Shown one piece after another: positions 38,224-48,281 of a DNA stretch of 64,000 nt. A program made the position numbers and the translations under genes. The notes beneath the pieces were generated by a model. The model was not told where the DNA came from. It ran no database searches and saw nothing but the letters and a program-made list of their open reading frames with translations. Source of the DNA: an uncultured Craurococcus sp. (lineage in GTDB: Bacteria; Pseudomonadota; Alphaproteobacteria; Acetobacterales; Acetobacteraceae). Each line of letters starts with the position of its first letter. Positions within the stretch are counted from its first letter, which is position 1. The stretch is from the NCBI GenBank assembly GCA_902805545.1, contig CADCTD010000126.1, positions 62,001 to 126,000 of the forward strand, written 5' to 3'.

Positions 38224-39823
38224 GCATCCTCGCCTCCGCCATCGACACCCGCGGCGCCGAGTTCCGCGCCAACGCCGAAGCCATGCGGGCCCTGCTCTCC
38301 GAACTCGCCGGGCAGACCGCCCAGGCCGCGCTCGGCGGGCCGGAGGCGGCGCGGCAGCGCCATGCCTCCCGCGGCAAGCTGCTGCCGCGCGAGCGGGTGG
38401 AGCGGCTGCTCGATCCTGGCACGCCCTTCCTCGAGCTCTCGCCACTCGCGGCCAATGGCATGTATGGCGGCGAGGTGCCGGCCGGCGGCATGATCACCGG
38501 CATCGGCCGCGTCGGCGGGCGGGAATGCGTCATCGTCGCCAATGATGCGACGGTGAAGGGCGGCAGCTACTATCCGATCACGGTGAAGAAGCATCTGCGC
38601 GCACAGGAGATCGCGCTGCAGAACCACCTGCCCTGCCTCTACCTGGTGGATAGCGGCGGCGCCAACCTGCCGAACCAGGACGAGATCTTCCCCGACCGCG
38701 AGCATTTCGGCCGTATCTTCTACAACCAGGCCAACATGTCGGCCCGGGGGATCCCGCAGGTGGCGGTGGTGATGGGCAGCTGCACCGCGGGCGGCGCCTA
38801 TGTCCCGGCGATGTGCGACGAGGCGATCATCGTCAAGGAGCAGGGCACCATCTTCCTTGGCGGTCCGCCGCTGGTGAAGGCAGCAACCGGCGAGATCGTC
38901 ACGGCGGAGGAGCTGGGCGGGGCGGATGTCCATACCCGCCTCTCCGGCGTCGCCGATCATTTCGCACTGGACGACATGCATGCGCTGGGCCTCGCCCGGC
39001 GCATCGTCGGGCGGCTGAACCGGACGAAATCCGCGGGCCTCGACCTCGCCGTGCCGGTGCCGCCGCGCTATGACCCCGCGGAGTTGCACGGCATCATTCC
39101 GCAGGATGTGCGTCAGCCCTATGACGTGCGGGAGGTGATTGCCCGCATCGTCGATGGATCGGAGCTCGATGAGTTCAAGGCGCGCTACGGCACCACGCTG
39201 GTCTGCGGCTTCGCCCGCATCTGGGGCCATCCGGTCGGCATCCTCGCCAATAACGGCATCCTGTTCTCGGAATCCGCCCAGAAGGGTGCGCATTTCGTCG
39301 AGCTGTGCAGCCAGCGCGGCATCCCGCTGCTCTTCCTGCAGAACATCGCCGGCTTCATGGTCGGGCGGAAGTACGAGACGGGCGGCATCGCCAAGGATGG
39401 CGCGAAGCTCGTCACCGCCGTCGCCACCACCGCCGTGCCGAAATTCACCGTGCTGATCGGCGGCAGCTTCGGCGCCGGCAATTACGGCATGTGCGGCCGG
39501 GCCTACTCGCCGCGGCTGCTCTTCACCTGGCCGAACAGCCGCATCAGCGTCATGGGCGGCGAGCAGGCAGCGAGCGTGCTGGCGACACTTCGCCGCGACA
39601 ACATCGAGGCGAAAGGCGACACGTGGTCCGTGGAGGAGGAGGCCGGGTTCAAGGCACCCATCCGCGCGCAGTACGAAGCGCAGGGCTCGCCTTATTACGC
39701 CACCGCGCGGCTTTGGGACGATGGCATCATCGACCCGGCACTGACGCGCGACGTGCTCGGCCTCGGCCTCTCCGCCGCCTGCAACGCCCCGGTCGGGGAG
39801 ACGCGCTTCGGCGTGTTCCGCAT

Positions 39824-39827
<4 letters not shown>
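38220..39827 (+). CDS. mccB: Methylcrotonyl-CoA carboxylase, carboxyltransferase (beta) subunit
   Basis: 535 aa. Transfers carboxyl from biotin to 3-methylcrotonyl-CoA, giving 3-methylglutaconyl-CoA. It contains the crotonase-like carboxyltransferase folds: [60 protein letters not shown], and in the second half [20 protein letters not shown] and [20 protein letters not shown]. Length equals known MccB. The stop overlaps the mccA start by four bases. Confidence 0.95.
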
Positions 39828-41773
<1,946 letters not shown>

Positions 41774-41788
41774 TCTCGCCAGGAATGG

Positions 41789-41810
41789 GTTTCCCGGAAC
41801 CGAGGGAAAC
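41789..41810. terminator. Hairpin after mccA
   Basis: GTTTCCC (41789-41795), 8-base loop, GGGAAAC (41804-41810). The perfect 7-bp stem starts 16 bases after the mccA stop. There is no T-tract, so it may stabilise or stop the transcript only weakly. Confidence 0.35.
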
Positions 41811-41950
41811 GTTCCGGATCAGACTGACAAACGCCAGTGAAACCCGCCCCGCGGTGCCACGGCTAGGCGCGGCCTGGCACTCCGGCTGCGCTGGCCGACG
41901 CTGGTCCTCTCGACCTGCTCATTGCGGCGCTCGGGACAAATTGTTCGCTG

Positions 41951-42270
41951 ATGGTCGGCCGGTGGCTGGCATCGACCGGCAACGTCTATCTCCAGGGTGA
42001 CATCGCCACCCTCGCGCCACGGATCCAGGGCCATGTCGCCGCCATCCTCGTTGCCGACAACCAGCGCGTCGCCGCCGGCGATGCGCTGATCGAGCTGGAC
42101 CCGGGCCTCCGGCGCGCACGGTTGGCAGAGGCCGAGACGACGGCGGCATGGCGACGCTGCGCCAGCAGCTTGCCCAACAGCGCGCCCAGATCGGCAACGC
42201 TTAGGTCCAGGCCGAGCAGGCCCGCGCCGAGCAAACCCGCGCCCTGAGCGAGGCCCGCCGCGCCGGAACG
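41951..42270 (+). pseudogene. Decayed emrA-like membrane-fusion protein fragment
   Basis: From 41951 the frame reads STGNVYLQGDIATLAPRIQG then HVAAILVADNQRVAAGDALI and ELDPGLRRARLAEAE, the lipoyl-like hairpin region of EmrA/HlyD efflux adaptors. After about residue 66 the family sequence shifts frame (MATLRQQLAQQRAQIGNA from 42148) and meets an in-frame stop near 42202, followed by VQAEQARAEQTRALSEARRA. The N-terminal anchor and the whole C-terminal half are missing. The 177 bases between mccA and this fragment contain only the hairpin at 41789. Confidence 0.75.
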
Positions 42271-42281
42271 GCTACGACTCG

Positions 42282-42900
42282 ATGCAGATCGGCGATACGC
42301 TCTTCATCATCGGTCTCTGCATGTTCCTCTCGGCGCCGGCATGTTCCTCTCGGCGCCGGGCGGCTGGCGAAGCTCATGGACCTTCGTCCGCTGCTGGCGG
42401 CGGGCATGCTGCTCCTCGCGGCTTCCTGCCTCTGGATTGCGCGGCTCCCCAATCTCAGCGGCTTCTGGGAGATGGCGTTCCCACTCGGCCTGCGGGGCAA
42501 GGCGCGATCTTCATGTTCATGCCTATCAACCAGATCGCCTTCGGCATCCTGCTGGCGGCCGAGATCAAGAATGCCGCGGCGTTCTCCAACTTGATGCGCA
42601 ACCTCGGCGGCGCGCTCGGCCTCGCCGCGATCAACAGCATCGTCAACTGGCGCGGCGCGGCACATCGCTAGCACCTGGCGGAACAGGTGAACTGGGCGCG
42701 GCCCAATATACCCGTCCGGCTTGACAGCCTTGCCGCCCGCATCGCCCTGGTGCAGCCGGATGTGCCGGCAGGTCTCGCTGGGCTCAAGCGCCTCCAGGCG
42801 TTGACGCAAAGGGAGGCGCTGGTGCTCGCCTACAACGACGTGCCGATGCTGTTCCTTCTCGCCATCCCTTGCGTCGCCATCGTGGCAAAGCCGCGGATTG
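42282..42900 (+). pseudogene. Decayed emrB-like MFS efflux pump fragment (C-terminal part)
   Basis: Pieces of the C-terminal third of an EmrB/DHA2 drug exporter appear in successive frames: MQIGDTLFIIGLCMFLSAP; GRLAKLMDLRPLLAAGMLLL then AASCLWIARLPNLSGFWEM; GAIFMFMPINQIAFGILLAA then EIKNAAAFSNLMRNLGGALG; and EQVNWARPNIPVRLDSLAAR then ALTQREALVLAYNDVPMLFL. At least three frame changes and one stop interrupt it, one of them associated with a 20-bp tandem duplication. All N-terminal helices are gone. It follows the emrA-like fragment as in normal emrAB operons. Bases 42901-42995 show nothing further. Confidence 0.8.
42320..42359 (+). repeat. Exact 20-bp tandem duplication inside the emrB remnant
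   Basis: Bases 42320-42339 and 42340-42359 are identical (CATGTTCCTCTCGGCGCCGG). Because 20 is not a multiple of three, the second copy shifts the reading frame. Confidence 0.93.
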
Positions 42901-42995
42901 CGCCAGGGGAGGGGCATTGCCCGAGGGATGGAGAAGGACCCAGCCTTCCCCGAGCTCCCCACGCCAGGGGCCGAGGAGCCTTCGGACTCCTCGAG

Positions 42996-43445
42996 TCAAC
43001 GCATGCGCAGCGGGTTCCGGAGCAGCAATCCGGCGCCGCGCAGGGCGATGCCGAGATGCAGAGCCTCGGGCATTGCAGCATAGGCCGCGGCAGGTGGGAG
43101 GTAGCGCAGCAACAGGCCGAGCGCCCGGCTGCGGCAGCCGCGCTGGGCGAGCGCCATGGCCAGCAGCAGCTCCGCCTCGCTCGGTGTCGCCCGTGGGCAA
43201 AGCGGGCAGGCGATTCCCGACATCCCATTCGCGCTCACCGCCCGCATCAGCGCGTCGAGCGGCCGCAGCGCCGCCATCGCATCCTCGGCGATGAAGGGCA
43301 GCCGCATCGCAGCGAGCGTCGGCGCGCCGGTGCGGGCGGCCAGCGCCCAGCGTCGCATCCCCTCCAGGAGCAGCGCCTCGGCCGGCGGCAGTTCGGCAGT
43401 CTCTGTATCGGCCCAGGGCCAGGCAGGAAGGCCATGTGTCGCCAT
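42996..43445 (-). CDS. Small protein of unknown function downstream of imuA
   Basis: 149 aa from the ATG at 43445 (GGAGAG upstream). I do not recognise a family. It is Leu/Ala-rich and probably helical, with ALLLEGMRRWALAARTGAPT near residue 22, a CPLCPRATPSEAELLLAMAL segment near 79 that contains a C-x2-C pair, and a basic end (GLLLRNPLRMR). No signal peptide. It lies 88 bases downstream of imuA on the same strand, but the gap contains its own regulatory-looking sequence, including a Fur-like box, so independent control is likely. Confidence 0.6.
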   Translation of the reverse strand: MATHGLPAWPWADTETAELPPAEALLLEGMRRWALAARTGAPTLAAMRLPFIAEDAMAALRPLDALMRAVSANGMSGIACPLCPRATPSEAELLLAMALAQRGCRSRALGLLLRYLPPAAAYAAMPEALHLGIALRGAGLLLRNPLRMR

Positions 43446-43477
43446 GTCACTCTCTCCGAGGGAGGGAGGGAGGTTAA

Positions 43478-43498
43478 CGCAACTGAGAACCAGTCGCA
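43478..43498. promoter_or_regulatory. Fur-like box upstream of the small gene
   Basis: CGCAACTGAGAACCAGTCGC followed by A (21 bases) resembles the proteobacterial Fur pattern GCAA-x-TGA-x-AA-x-x-A-T-x-GC. The outer arms are symmetric (GC-x-ACTG / CAGT-x-GC). It sits 33 bases upstream of the ATG on the minus strand. Between box and start the plus strand carries GGGAGGGAGGGAGG. Confidence 0.4.
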
Positions 43499-43533
43499 AA
43501 TAGGAGATTTCCGTTTACCCGATCGTGCCCGTC

Positions 43534-44244
43534 CTATCGCGCCCGTCGCCGCAGCAGCTCGGGCCGCACCTCGGCTTCATCCTCCTCGACCTCCAGCCGC
43601 TCCGCCGCCGGCCGCCAGACGGCTTCCCATCGCCCCGGCCGTCCAGCCCGGCAGCGCAGCAGCTCCAGCCGCCAGCGTGGATCGCCGAGCGCGGTGCTGC
43701 CGCCGCCGACCCGCCAGCGCGTTGCCGTCCCCGACTCGCCCGCATCGCCGCGCAGCAGCAGGCCGAGCCCGCCACCTGCCCCCGCGGCTTGCTGCAGCCG
43801 CCGCACGGCCATCGGCTCGACGCCATCGAGGCAGAGCACCGCCCCGGCTATGCCAGGGCTGCTCAGCCCTTCCTCCATCGCCCAGAGCGCATCCTCCGGC
43901 CGCTTGGCCCGGACGAGCAGCAGGTCGATCGGCGACAAGCCGAAGCGGCCGAGCCCGCCTGGGAACCCTTCCGCGGCGATCCAGAGCAGGCTCCCGCCGC
44001 CCTCCGCAGCCGCCCGTGCCAGCAGCAGCGCGCAGAATTCGGCCGCTGCCTCCAACTCCTCCCCGAGCACCTCGTGCAGAGCCGCCCGTGGCAACCCGCC
44101 GCCCGGCAGCGCCGCATCGATCGCTCGACAGAGCGAGACGCCGCCCACCACGCCGGCGTCTCGCCCGCGCCGCGCCGCCAGCGCCGCGCGCAGGGCAGGG
44201 CGGTCGAGCGCGGGCAGGAGAGCGTCGTCGGGGGGTTGGGTCAT
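43534..44244 (-). CDS. imuA: ImuA, SOS mutagenesis protein (RecA-like)
   Basis: 236 aa. ImuA is a RecA-fold accessory protein of the ImuA-ImuB-DnaE2 translesion mutasome. The sequence VVGGVSLCRAIDAALPGGGL, RAALHEVLGEELEAAAEFCA and FGLSPIDLLLVRAKRPEDAL follows ImuA proteins. A canonical LexA box (44250-44264) lies just upstream of the start. Unlike usual operons, neither imuB nor dnaE2 follows; the next gene is a small unknown, then decayed DNA. It may be an isolated copy, with imuB and dnaE2 elsewhere, or a leftover of a broken operon. Confidence 0.82.
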   Translation of the reverse strand: MTQPPDDALLPALDRPALRAALAARRGRDAGVVGGVSLCRAIDAALPGGGLPRAALHEVLGEELEAAAEFCALLLARAAAEGGGSLLWIAAEGFPGGLGRFGLSPIDLLLVRAKRPEDALWAMEEGLSSPGIAGAVLCLDGVEPMAVRRLQQAAGAGGGLGLLLRGDAGESGTATRWRVGGGSTALGDPRWRLELLRCRAGRPGRWEAVWRPAAERLEVEEDEAEVRPELLRRRAR

Positions 44245-44249
44245 GTCGG

Positions 44250-44264
44250 GTTCGTCTTATGTTC
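44250..44264. promoter_or_regulatory. LexA (SOS) box of imuA
   Basis: GTTC (44250-44253), seven bases, GTTC (44261-44264), the alphaproteobacterial LexA pattern, 5 bases upstream of the imuA ATG. It is the second such box in the window and has the same spacing as the uvrA/ssb one. No good ribosome site fits between box and start, so the transcript may be nearly leaderless. Confidence 0.75.
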
Positions 44265-44388
44265 CCGCGCGGAGGCCCCTCCGGTCAACCTCCATGCACC
44301 CGGTTCGGGATCGCAATGTCGCCAGCCCCCCTTGAATCCTGCCCCGGGCCGCGCGCAGATCAGCCGAATGCCAGGAGACGGAATTGCC

Positions 44389-45420
44389 ATGAGCCCCACG
44401 CCGCCCGCCCGAACCGTGGATGGTCTCGCCGGTGCCATCGGCAACACGCCCCTCATCCGCCTGCGCAGGGCCAGCGCAGCGACGGGCTGCGAGATCCTCG
44501 GCAAGGCGGAGTTCATGCAGCCGGGCGGCAGCGTGAAGGACCGCGCCGGCCTCGGCATCATCGAGGATGCCGAGCAGCGCGGCCAGCTCATCCCCGGCCA
44601 GTCCGGCATCGTCGTCGAGGGCACCGCCGGCAATACCGGCATCGGCCTCACGCTGGTCGCCAATGCGCGCGGCTACCGCTCCATCATCGTCGTGCCGGAG
44701 ACACAGGCGAAGGAGAAGCTCGATTTCCTCCGCATGATCGGAGCCGATCTACGCCTCATCCCGCCGAAGCCCTACCGCGACCCCGGCCATTACGTACACA
44801 CCTCCCGCCGCATCGCCGAGGAACTGGCGGCGGGGGGCGAGCGCGTCCTTTGGGCCAACCAGTTCGGCAACCTCGCCAATGCCGCGGCCCACGAGGCCAC
44901 GACCGGCCCCGAGATCTGGGACCAGACCGACGGCCGGATCGACGCCTTCACCTGCGCCTGCGGCACCGGCGGGACGCTCGCCGGCGTCGCCCGCGCCCTC
45001 AAGGCGCGGAAGCAGGCGGTCCGCATCATCCTCGCCGACCCGATGGGCAGCGGCCTCTACAGCTGGGTCAAGACCGGGGAGGTGAAGGCCGAGGGCAACT
45101 CGATCACCGAGGGCATCGGCCAGGCCTCCGCTGTCCCCGGCAATCTCGAACAGGGCCGGTCCCTCATCGATGATGCGGTGCAGGTGACGGACCCGGTCGC
45201 GCTGGAACAGGTCTATGACCTGCAACTCCATGAGGGGCTTTCGGTTGGCGGTTCCGCCGGCATCAATGTGGCGGCCGCCATCGCGGTGGCACGGCAGATG
45301 GGGCCGGGTCACACCATCGTCACTATCCTCTGCGATGGCGGGGCGCGGTATCAGAGCAAGATCTTCAACCCGGCCTTCCTGCGCGATCGCGGCCTGCCGG
45401 TGCCCACCTGGCTCGAATAA
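44389..45420 (+). CDS. cysK: Cysteine synthase A (O-acetylserine sulfhydrylase)
   Basis: 343 aa from the ATG at 44389 (CAGGAGACG upstream; ATG at 44368 possible). Makes cysteine from O-acetylserine and sulfide with PLP. The PLP lysine is about K50 in QPGGSVKDRAG; substrate loop VEGTAGNTGIGLTLVANARG; phosphate-binding ACGTGGTLAGVARALK. Slightly longer than E. coli CysK (323 aa), mostly at the C-terminus. Paired with cysE 9 bases downstream, which supplies O-acetylserine. Confidence 0.93.
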   Translation: MSPTPPARTVDGLAGAIGNTPLIRLRRASAATGCEILGKAEFMQPGGSVKDRAGLGIIEDAEQRGQLIPGQSGIVVEGTAGNTGIGLTLVANARGYRSIIVVPETQAKEKLDFLRMIGADLRLIPPKPYRDPGHYVHTSRRIAEELAAGGERVLWANQFGNLANAAAHEATTGPEIWDQTDGRIDAFTCACGTGGTLAGVARALKARKQAVRIILADPMGSGLYSWVKTGEVKAEGNSITEGIGQASAVPGNLEQGRSLIDDAVQVTDPVALEQVYDLQLHEGLSVGGSAGINVAAAIAVARQMGPGHTIVTILCDGGARYQSKIFNPAFLRDRGLPVPTWLE

Positions 45421-45429
45421 GGGCGGACC

Positions 45430-46110
45430 ATGGAAATCCTCGAACTCGCCCGCACCATCCGCGCCCGCGACCCGGCCCGCCCGACCTGGATCGAGGCCGT
45501 TACCTGCTATGCCGGGCTGCAGGCGGTGCTGATGCATCGCGCGGCCCACGGCCTCTACCGGCTGGGCTTCCGCGCGCTCGCCCGCGCCGTCTCCCACACC
45601 AACCGCTTCATCACCGGCATCGAGATCCATCCCGGCGCGACGATCGGCCGGCGGCTCTTCATCGACCACGGCATGGGCGTCGTCATCGGCGAGACGGCCG
45701 AGATCGGCGACGATGTGCTGATCTACCATGGCGTGACGCTCGGCGGCCTCTCCGGCCAGCCCGGCAAGCGCCATCCGACCATCGGCAATGGCGTGGCGAT
45801 CGGCGCCGGCGCGCAGGTGCTTGGCCCGATCCGCATCGGCGCCAATGCCCGCATCGGCGCCAATGCCGTGGTGGTGAGCGAGGTGCCGGCGGGCGAGACG
45901 GTGGTCGGAATCCCCGCCCGCCCGCCGCAGGAGCAGCGCATCCTGGCGCCCCGCCGCGCGCCGAGCCCCGGCTATGGATTGCTTGACGCGCCCTGCGACC
46001 CGGTGGGGGAAGAGCTCGCCGAGCTACGCGCTGAGGTTGCCATGCTCCGCAACGAGATGGCGTTGCTGCGCGGCCAGCAGCAGCAGGTGAACGTGCCGGC
46101 CGCTGAGTAA
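45430..46110 (+). CDS. cysE: Serine O-acetyltransferase (short form)
   Basis: 226 aa. Acetylates serine from acetyl-CoA, the first step of cysteine synthesis. It has left-handed beta-helix hexapeptide repeats ([20 protein letters not shown] then [20 protein letters not shown]) with the catalytic His in [13 protein letters not shown], and the C-terminal [20 protein letters not shown] series. It lacks most of the N-terminal helical domain of E. coli CysE and has an added C-terminal coiled-coil-like segment ([20 protein letters not shown]). Cotranscribed with cysK. Confidence 0.92.
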   Translation: MEILELARTIRARDPARPTWIEAVTCYAGLQAVLMHRAAHGLYRLGFRALARAVSHTNRFITGIEIHPGATIGRRLFIDHGMGVVIGETAEIGDDVLIYHGVTLGGLSGQPGKRHPTIGNGVAIGAGAQVLGPIRIGANARIGANAVVVSEVPAGETVVGIPARPPQEQRILAPRRAPSPGYGLLDAPCDPVGEELAELRAEVAMLRNEMALLRGQQQQVNVPAAE

Positions 46111-46139
46111 CAGCTGGAAGCGGCGCCGCCACGCCCCTA

Positions 46140-46167
46140 TCTCCCTCTCCGCAACAAGGAGAGGAGA
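46140..46167 (+). promoter_or_regulatory. Hairpin covering the ribosome site of the OsmC gene
   Basis: TCTCCCTCTCC (46140-46150) pairs with GGAGAGGAGA (46158-46167) with a single bulged C and a 7-base loop. The right arm is the only good Shine-Dalgarno sequence before the ATG at 46174. Confidence 0.4.
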
Positions 46168-46173
46168 AAGGGC

Positions 46174-46608
46174 ATGGCCAGCATTCATCGCAGCGCCAGC
46201 GCGCATTGGCAGGGCAGCGGCAAGGAGGGCACTGGCAGCCTCACCACCCAGTCCGGCGTGCTGAAGGACAGCCAGTACGGCTTCAAGACCCGCTTCGAGA
46301 ACGGCCCCGGCACCAACCCGGAGGAGCTGATCGCCGCCGCCCATGCCGGCTGCTTCACCATGGCGCTCGCCTTCCAGCTCTCGGGCGCCGGGCACGAGCC
46401 GCAGGCGCTGGATACCTCTGCCAAGGTCTCGCTCGAGCAGGAGGGCGCCGGCTGGAAGATCGCCGCCGTGGCGCTCACGCTGAAGGCCAAGGTGCCCGGC
46501 CTGTCCCAGGACGAGTTCCAGAAGCTCGCCGATGCCGCCAAGGCCGGCTGCCCGGTTTCCAAGGTGCTGAACGCCAGCATCACCCTCGACGCCACGCTCG
46601 AATCCTAG
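46174..46608 (+). CDS. osmC: OsmC-family peroxidase
   Basis: 144 aa. Cys-dependent organic hydroperoxide reductase of the OsmC branch. Both active cysteines are present: C60 in AAAHAGCFTMALA and C126 in AKAGCPVSKVLNASI. The N-terminus HWQGSGKEGTGSLTTQSGVL is typical of OsmC rather than Ohr. Cytoplasmic. It stands between cysE and an acyl-CoA synthetase; its ribosome site is within a potential hairpin. Confidence 0.93.
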   Translation: MASIHRSASAHWQGSGKEGTGSLTTQSGVLKDSQYGFKTRFENGPGTNPEELIAAAHAGCFTMALAFQLSGAGHEPQALDTSAKVSLEQEGAGWKIAAVALTLKAKVPGLSQDEFQKLADAAKAGCPVSKVLNASITLDATLES

Positions 46609-46614
46609 GCTACA

Positions 46615-46635
46615 CTCCCCGTCGATGACGGGGAG
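46615..46635 (+). promoter_or_regulatory. Perfect hairpin sequestering the acyl-CoA synthetase ribosome site
   Basis: CTCCCCGTC (46615-46623), loop GAT, GACGGGGAG (46627-46635). A 9-bp perfect GC-rich stem begins 7 bases after the OsmC stop. The Shine-Dalgarno GGGGAGG (46630-46636) for the ATG at 46642 is almost wholly inside the right arm. There is no T-tract, which argues against a simple terminator. Confidence 0.6.
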
Positions 46636-46641
46636 GCTTCC

Positions 46642-48222
46642 ATGACCGAGACCGGCGCGCGTGCCCGGCGCAACACCATCGGCGATGCGCTGGGGCGCGC
46701 TGCGGCGCGCTTCCGTGGCCGCCAGGCGCTTCGCTTCGCCGACCGCGCCTGGACCTACGCGGCGCTCGACCGCGCCGCCTCCAGCATCGGCCGCAGCCTG
46801 CTCGCGTCGGGCCTCGCGCCGGGCGACCGGGTCGTCGCCTATGGCCGCAATTCGGATGCCTATCTGCTGCTCTGGCTTGGCTGCGCCCGGGCCGGCCTGG
46901 TGCACGTTCCGATCAACTTCGCGCTGACCGCGAAGGAGGTCGAGTACGTCCTCCGCCAGTCCGGCGCTGCGCTGCTGCTGCACCAGCCGGCGCTCGCCGC
47001 CACGGCCGAGGCCGCCCGCGCCGCCGTGCCGGGCGTGCGCGGCGGCACCATCGATGCGGGGGAGGGCCTGCTCGACATCCTCGCCGCCGCGCTCGACCCG
47101 CGCTGGGATTCGGACGAGCCGCTCGGTGAGGCGGTGCAGGATGAGGACCTCGTCCAGATCATGTACACCTCCGGCACCACCGGCGCGCCGAAGGGCGCGA
47201 TGATGTCGCATCGCGGCCTGCTCGCCGAATACGCAAGCTGCATCATCGAGCTGGAGATGCAGCGCGACGACCGCTCGCTCGCCGCCCTGCCGCTCTACCA
47301 TACGGCGCAGATGCACGCCTTCACCATGCCGCAGCTCCTCGCCGGCATCCCGACCCTGCTGATCGATGCGCCCGTCGCCGCCATTTGCCTCGAGCTGATC
47401 GAGCGCGAGCGCATCACCGCCTTCTTCGCTCCGCCGACGGTCTGGATCACGCTGCTGCAGCACCCGGATTTTGGGACGCGCGACCTCGCCTGCCTGCGCA
47501 AGGTCTATTACGGCGCGAGCATCATGCCCGTGCCCGTGCTGCAGGAGCTCCGTGCCCGCCTGCCCGGTTCGCAGCCCTTCAACTGCTACGGCCAGACCGA
47601 GATCGCCCCGCTGGCGACGGTGCTGCGGCCGGAGGAGCACGAGGCCCGCCCCGGCTCCATCGGCCGCCCCGTCCTCAATGTCGAGACCCGCGTCGTCGAT
47701 GCGGAGATGCGCGACGTCGCCCCCGGCGAGCGCGGCGAGGTCGTCCACCGCTCGCCGCAGCTCCTGCTCGGCTATTGGAACATGCCGGAGGAGACGGCCC
47801 GCGCTTTCGAGGGTGGCTGGTTCCACAGCGGTGACGTGGCGACCATCGATGAGGAGGGCTACCTCGCCATCGTCGACCGCACCAAGGACCTCATCAACAC
47901 CGGCGGCGTGCTGGTGGCGAGCCGGGAGGTGGAGGAGGCGCTGTTCACCCACCCCGCCGTCGCCGAGGTCGCCGTCATCGCGGTGCCCGACCCGAAATGG
48001 ATCGAGGCCGTCGCCGCCGTCGTCGTCCCCCGGGCCGATGCGCCGCCCGACATCGAAGCCGTCCTGCTCGCCCATGCGCGAGGGCTGCTCGCGCCCTACA
48101 AGCTGCCGAAGCGCATCATCATCGCCGAGTCGCTGCCGAAGAACACCGCCGGCAAGCTGCTGAAGCGGGAGCTTCGGCAGATCCATGCCGGCACGGCAAG
48201 CGGCGCCCTCGGCGCAGGGTGA
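46642..48222 (+). CDS. Fatty-acyl-CoA synthase-type AMP-binding ligase
   Basis: 526 aa. P-loop [20 protein letters not shown], adenylate motif FNCYGQTEIAPLATVLRPEE, hinge FHSGDVATIDEEGYLAIVDR then TKDLINTGGVLVASREVEEA, catalytic lysine in LPKNTAGKLLKRELRQ. A complete ligase for a medium- or long-chain acid; neighbours do not indicate the substrate. Initiation is probably limited by the hairpin immediately upstream. Confidence 0.92.
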   Translation: MTETGARARRNTIGDALGRAAARFRGRQALRFADRAWTYAALDRAASSIGRSLLASGLAPGDRVVAYGRNSDAYLLLWLGCARAGLVHVPINFALTAKEVEYVLRQSGAALLLHQPALAATAEAARAAVPGVRGGTIDAGEGLLDILAAALDPRWDSDEPLGEAVQDEDLVQIMYTSGTTGAPKGAMMSHRGLLAEYASCIIELEMQRDDRSLAALPLYHTAQMHAFTMPQLLAGIPTLLIDAPVAAICLELIERERITAFFAPPTVWITLLQHPDFGTRDLACLRKVYYGASIMPVPVLQELRARLPGSQPFNCYGQTEIAPLATVLRPEEHEARPGSIGRPVLNVETRVVDAEMRDVAPGERGEVVHRSPQLLLGYWNMPEETARAFEGGWFHSGDVATIDEEGYLAIVDRTKDLINTGGVLVASREVEEALFTHPAVAEVAVIAVPDPKWIEAVAAVVVPRADAPPDIEAVLLAHARGLLAPYKLPKRIIIAESLPKNTAGKLLKRELRQIHAGTASGALGAG

Positions 48223-48281
48223 CGGGCGCGCGGCGCCTCGCTATGGTCCCACGCCACGGCGAGGGGATGGAGACCAGAGGC

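Noticed and set aside
42687-45173. An 828-codon plus-strand frame spanning imuA and cysK
   Set aside because: Only its first 70 or so codons resemble a protein (the EmrB C-terminus, already described as a remnant). The rest is Arg/Pro-rich shadow of imuA and cysK.
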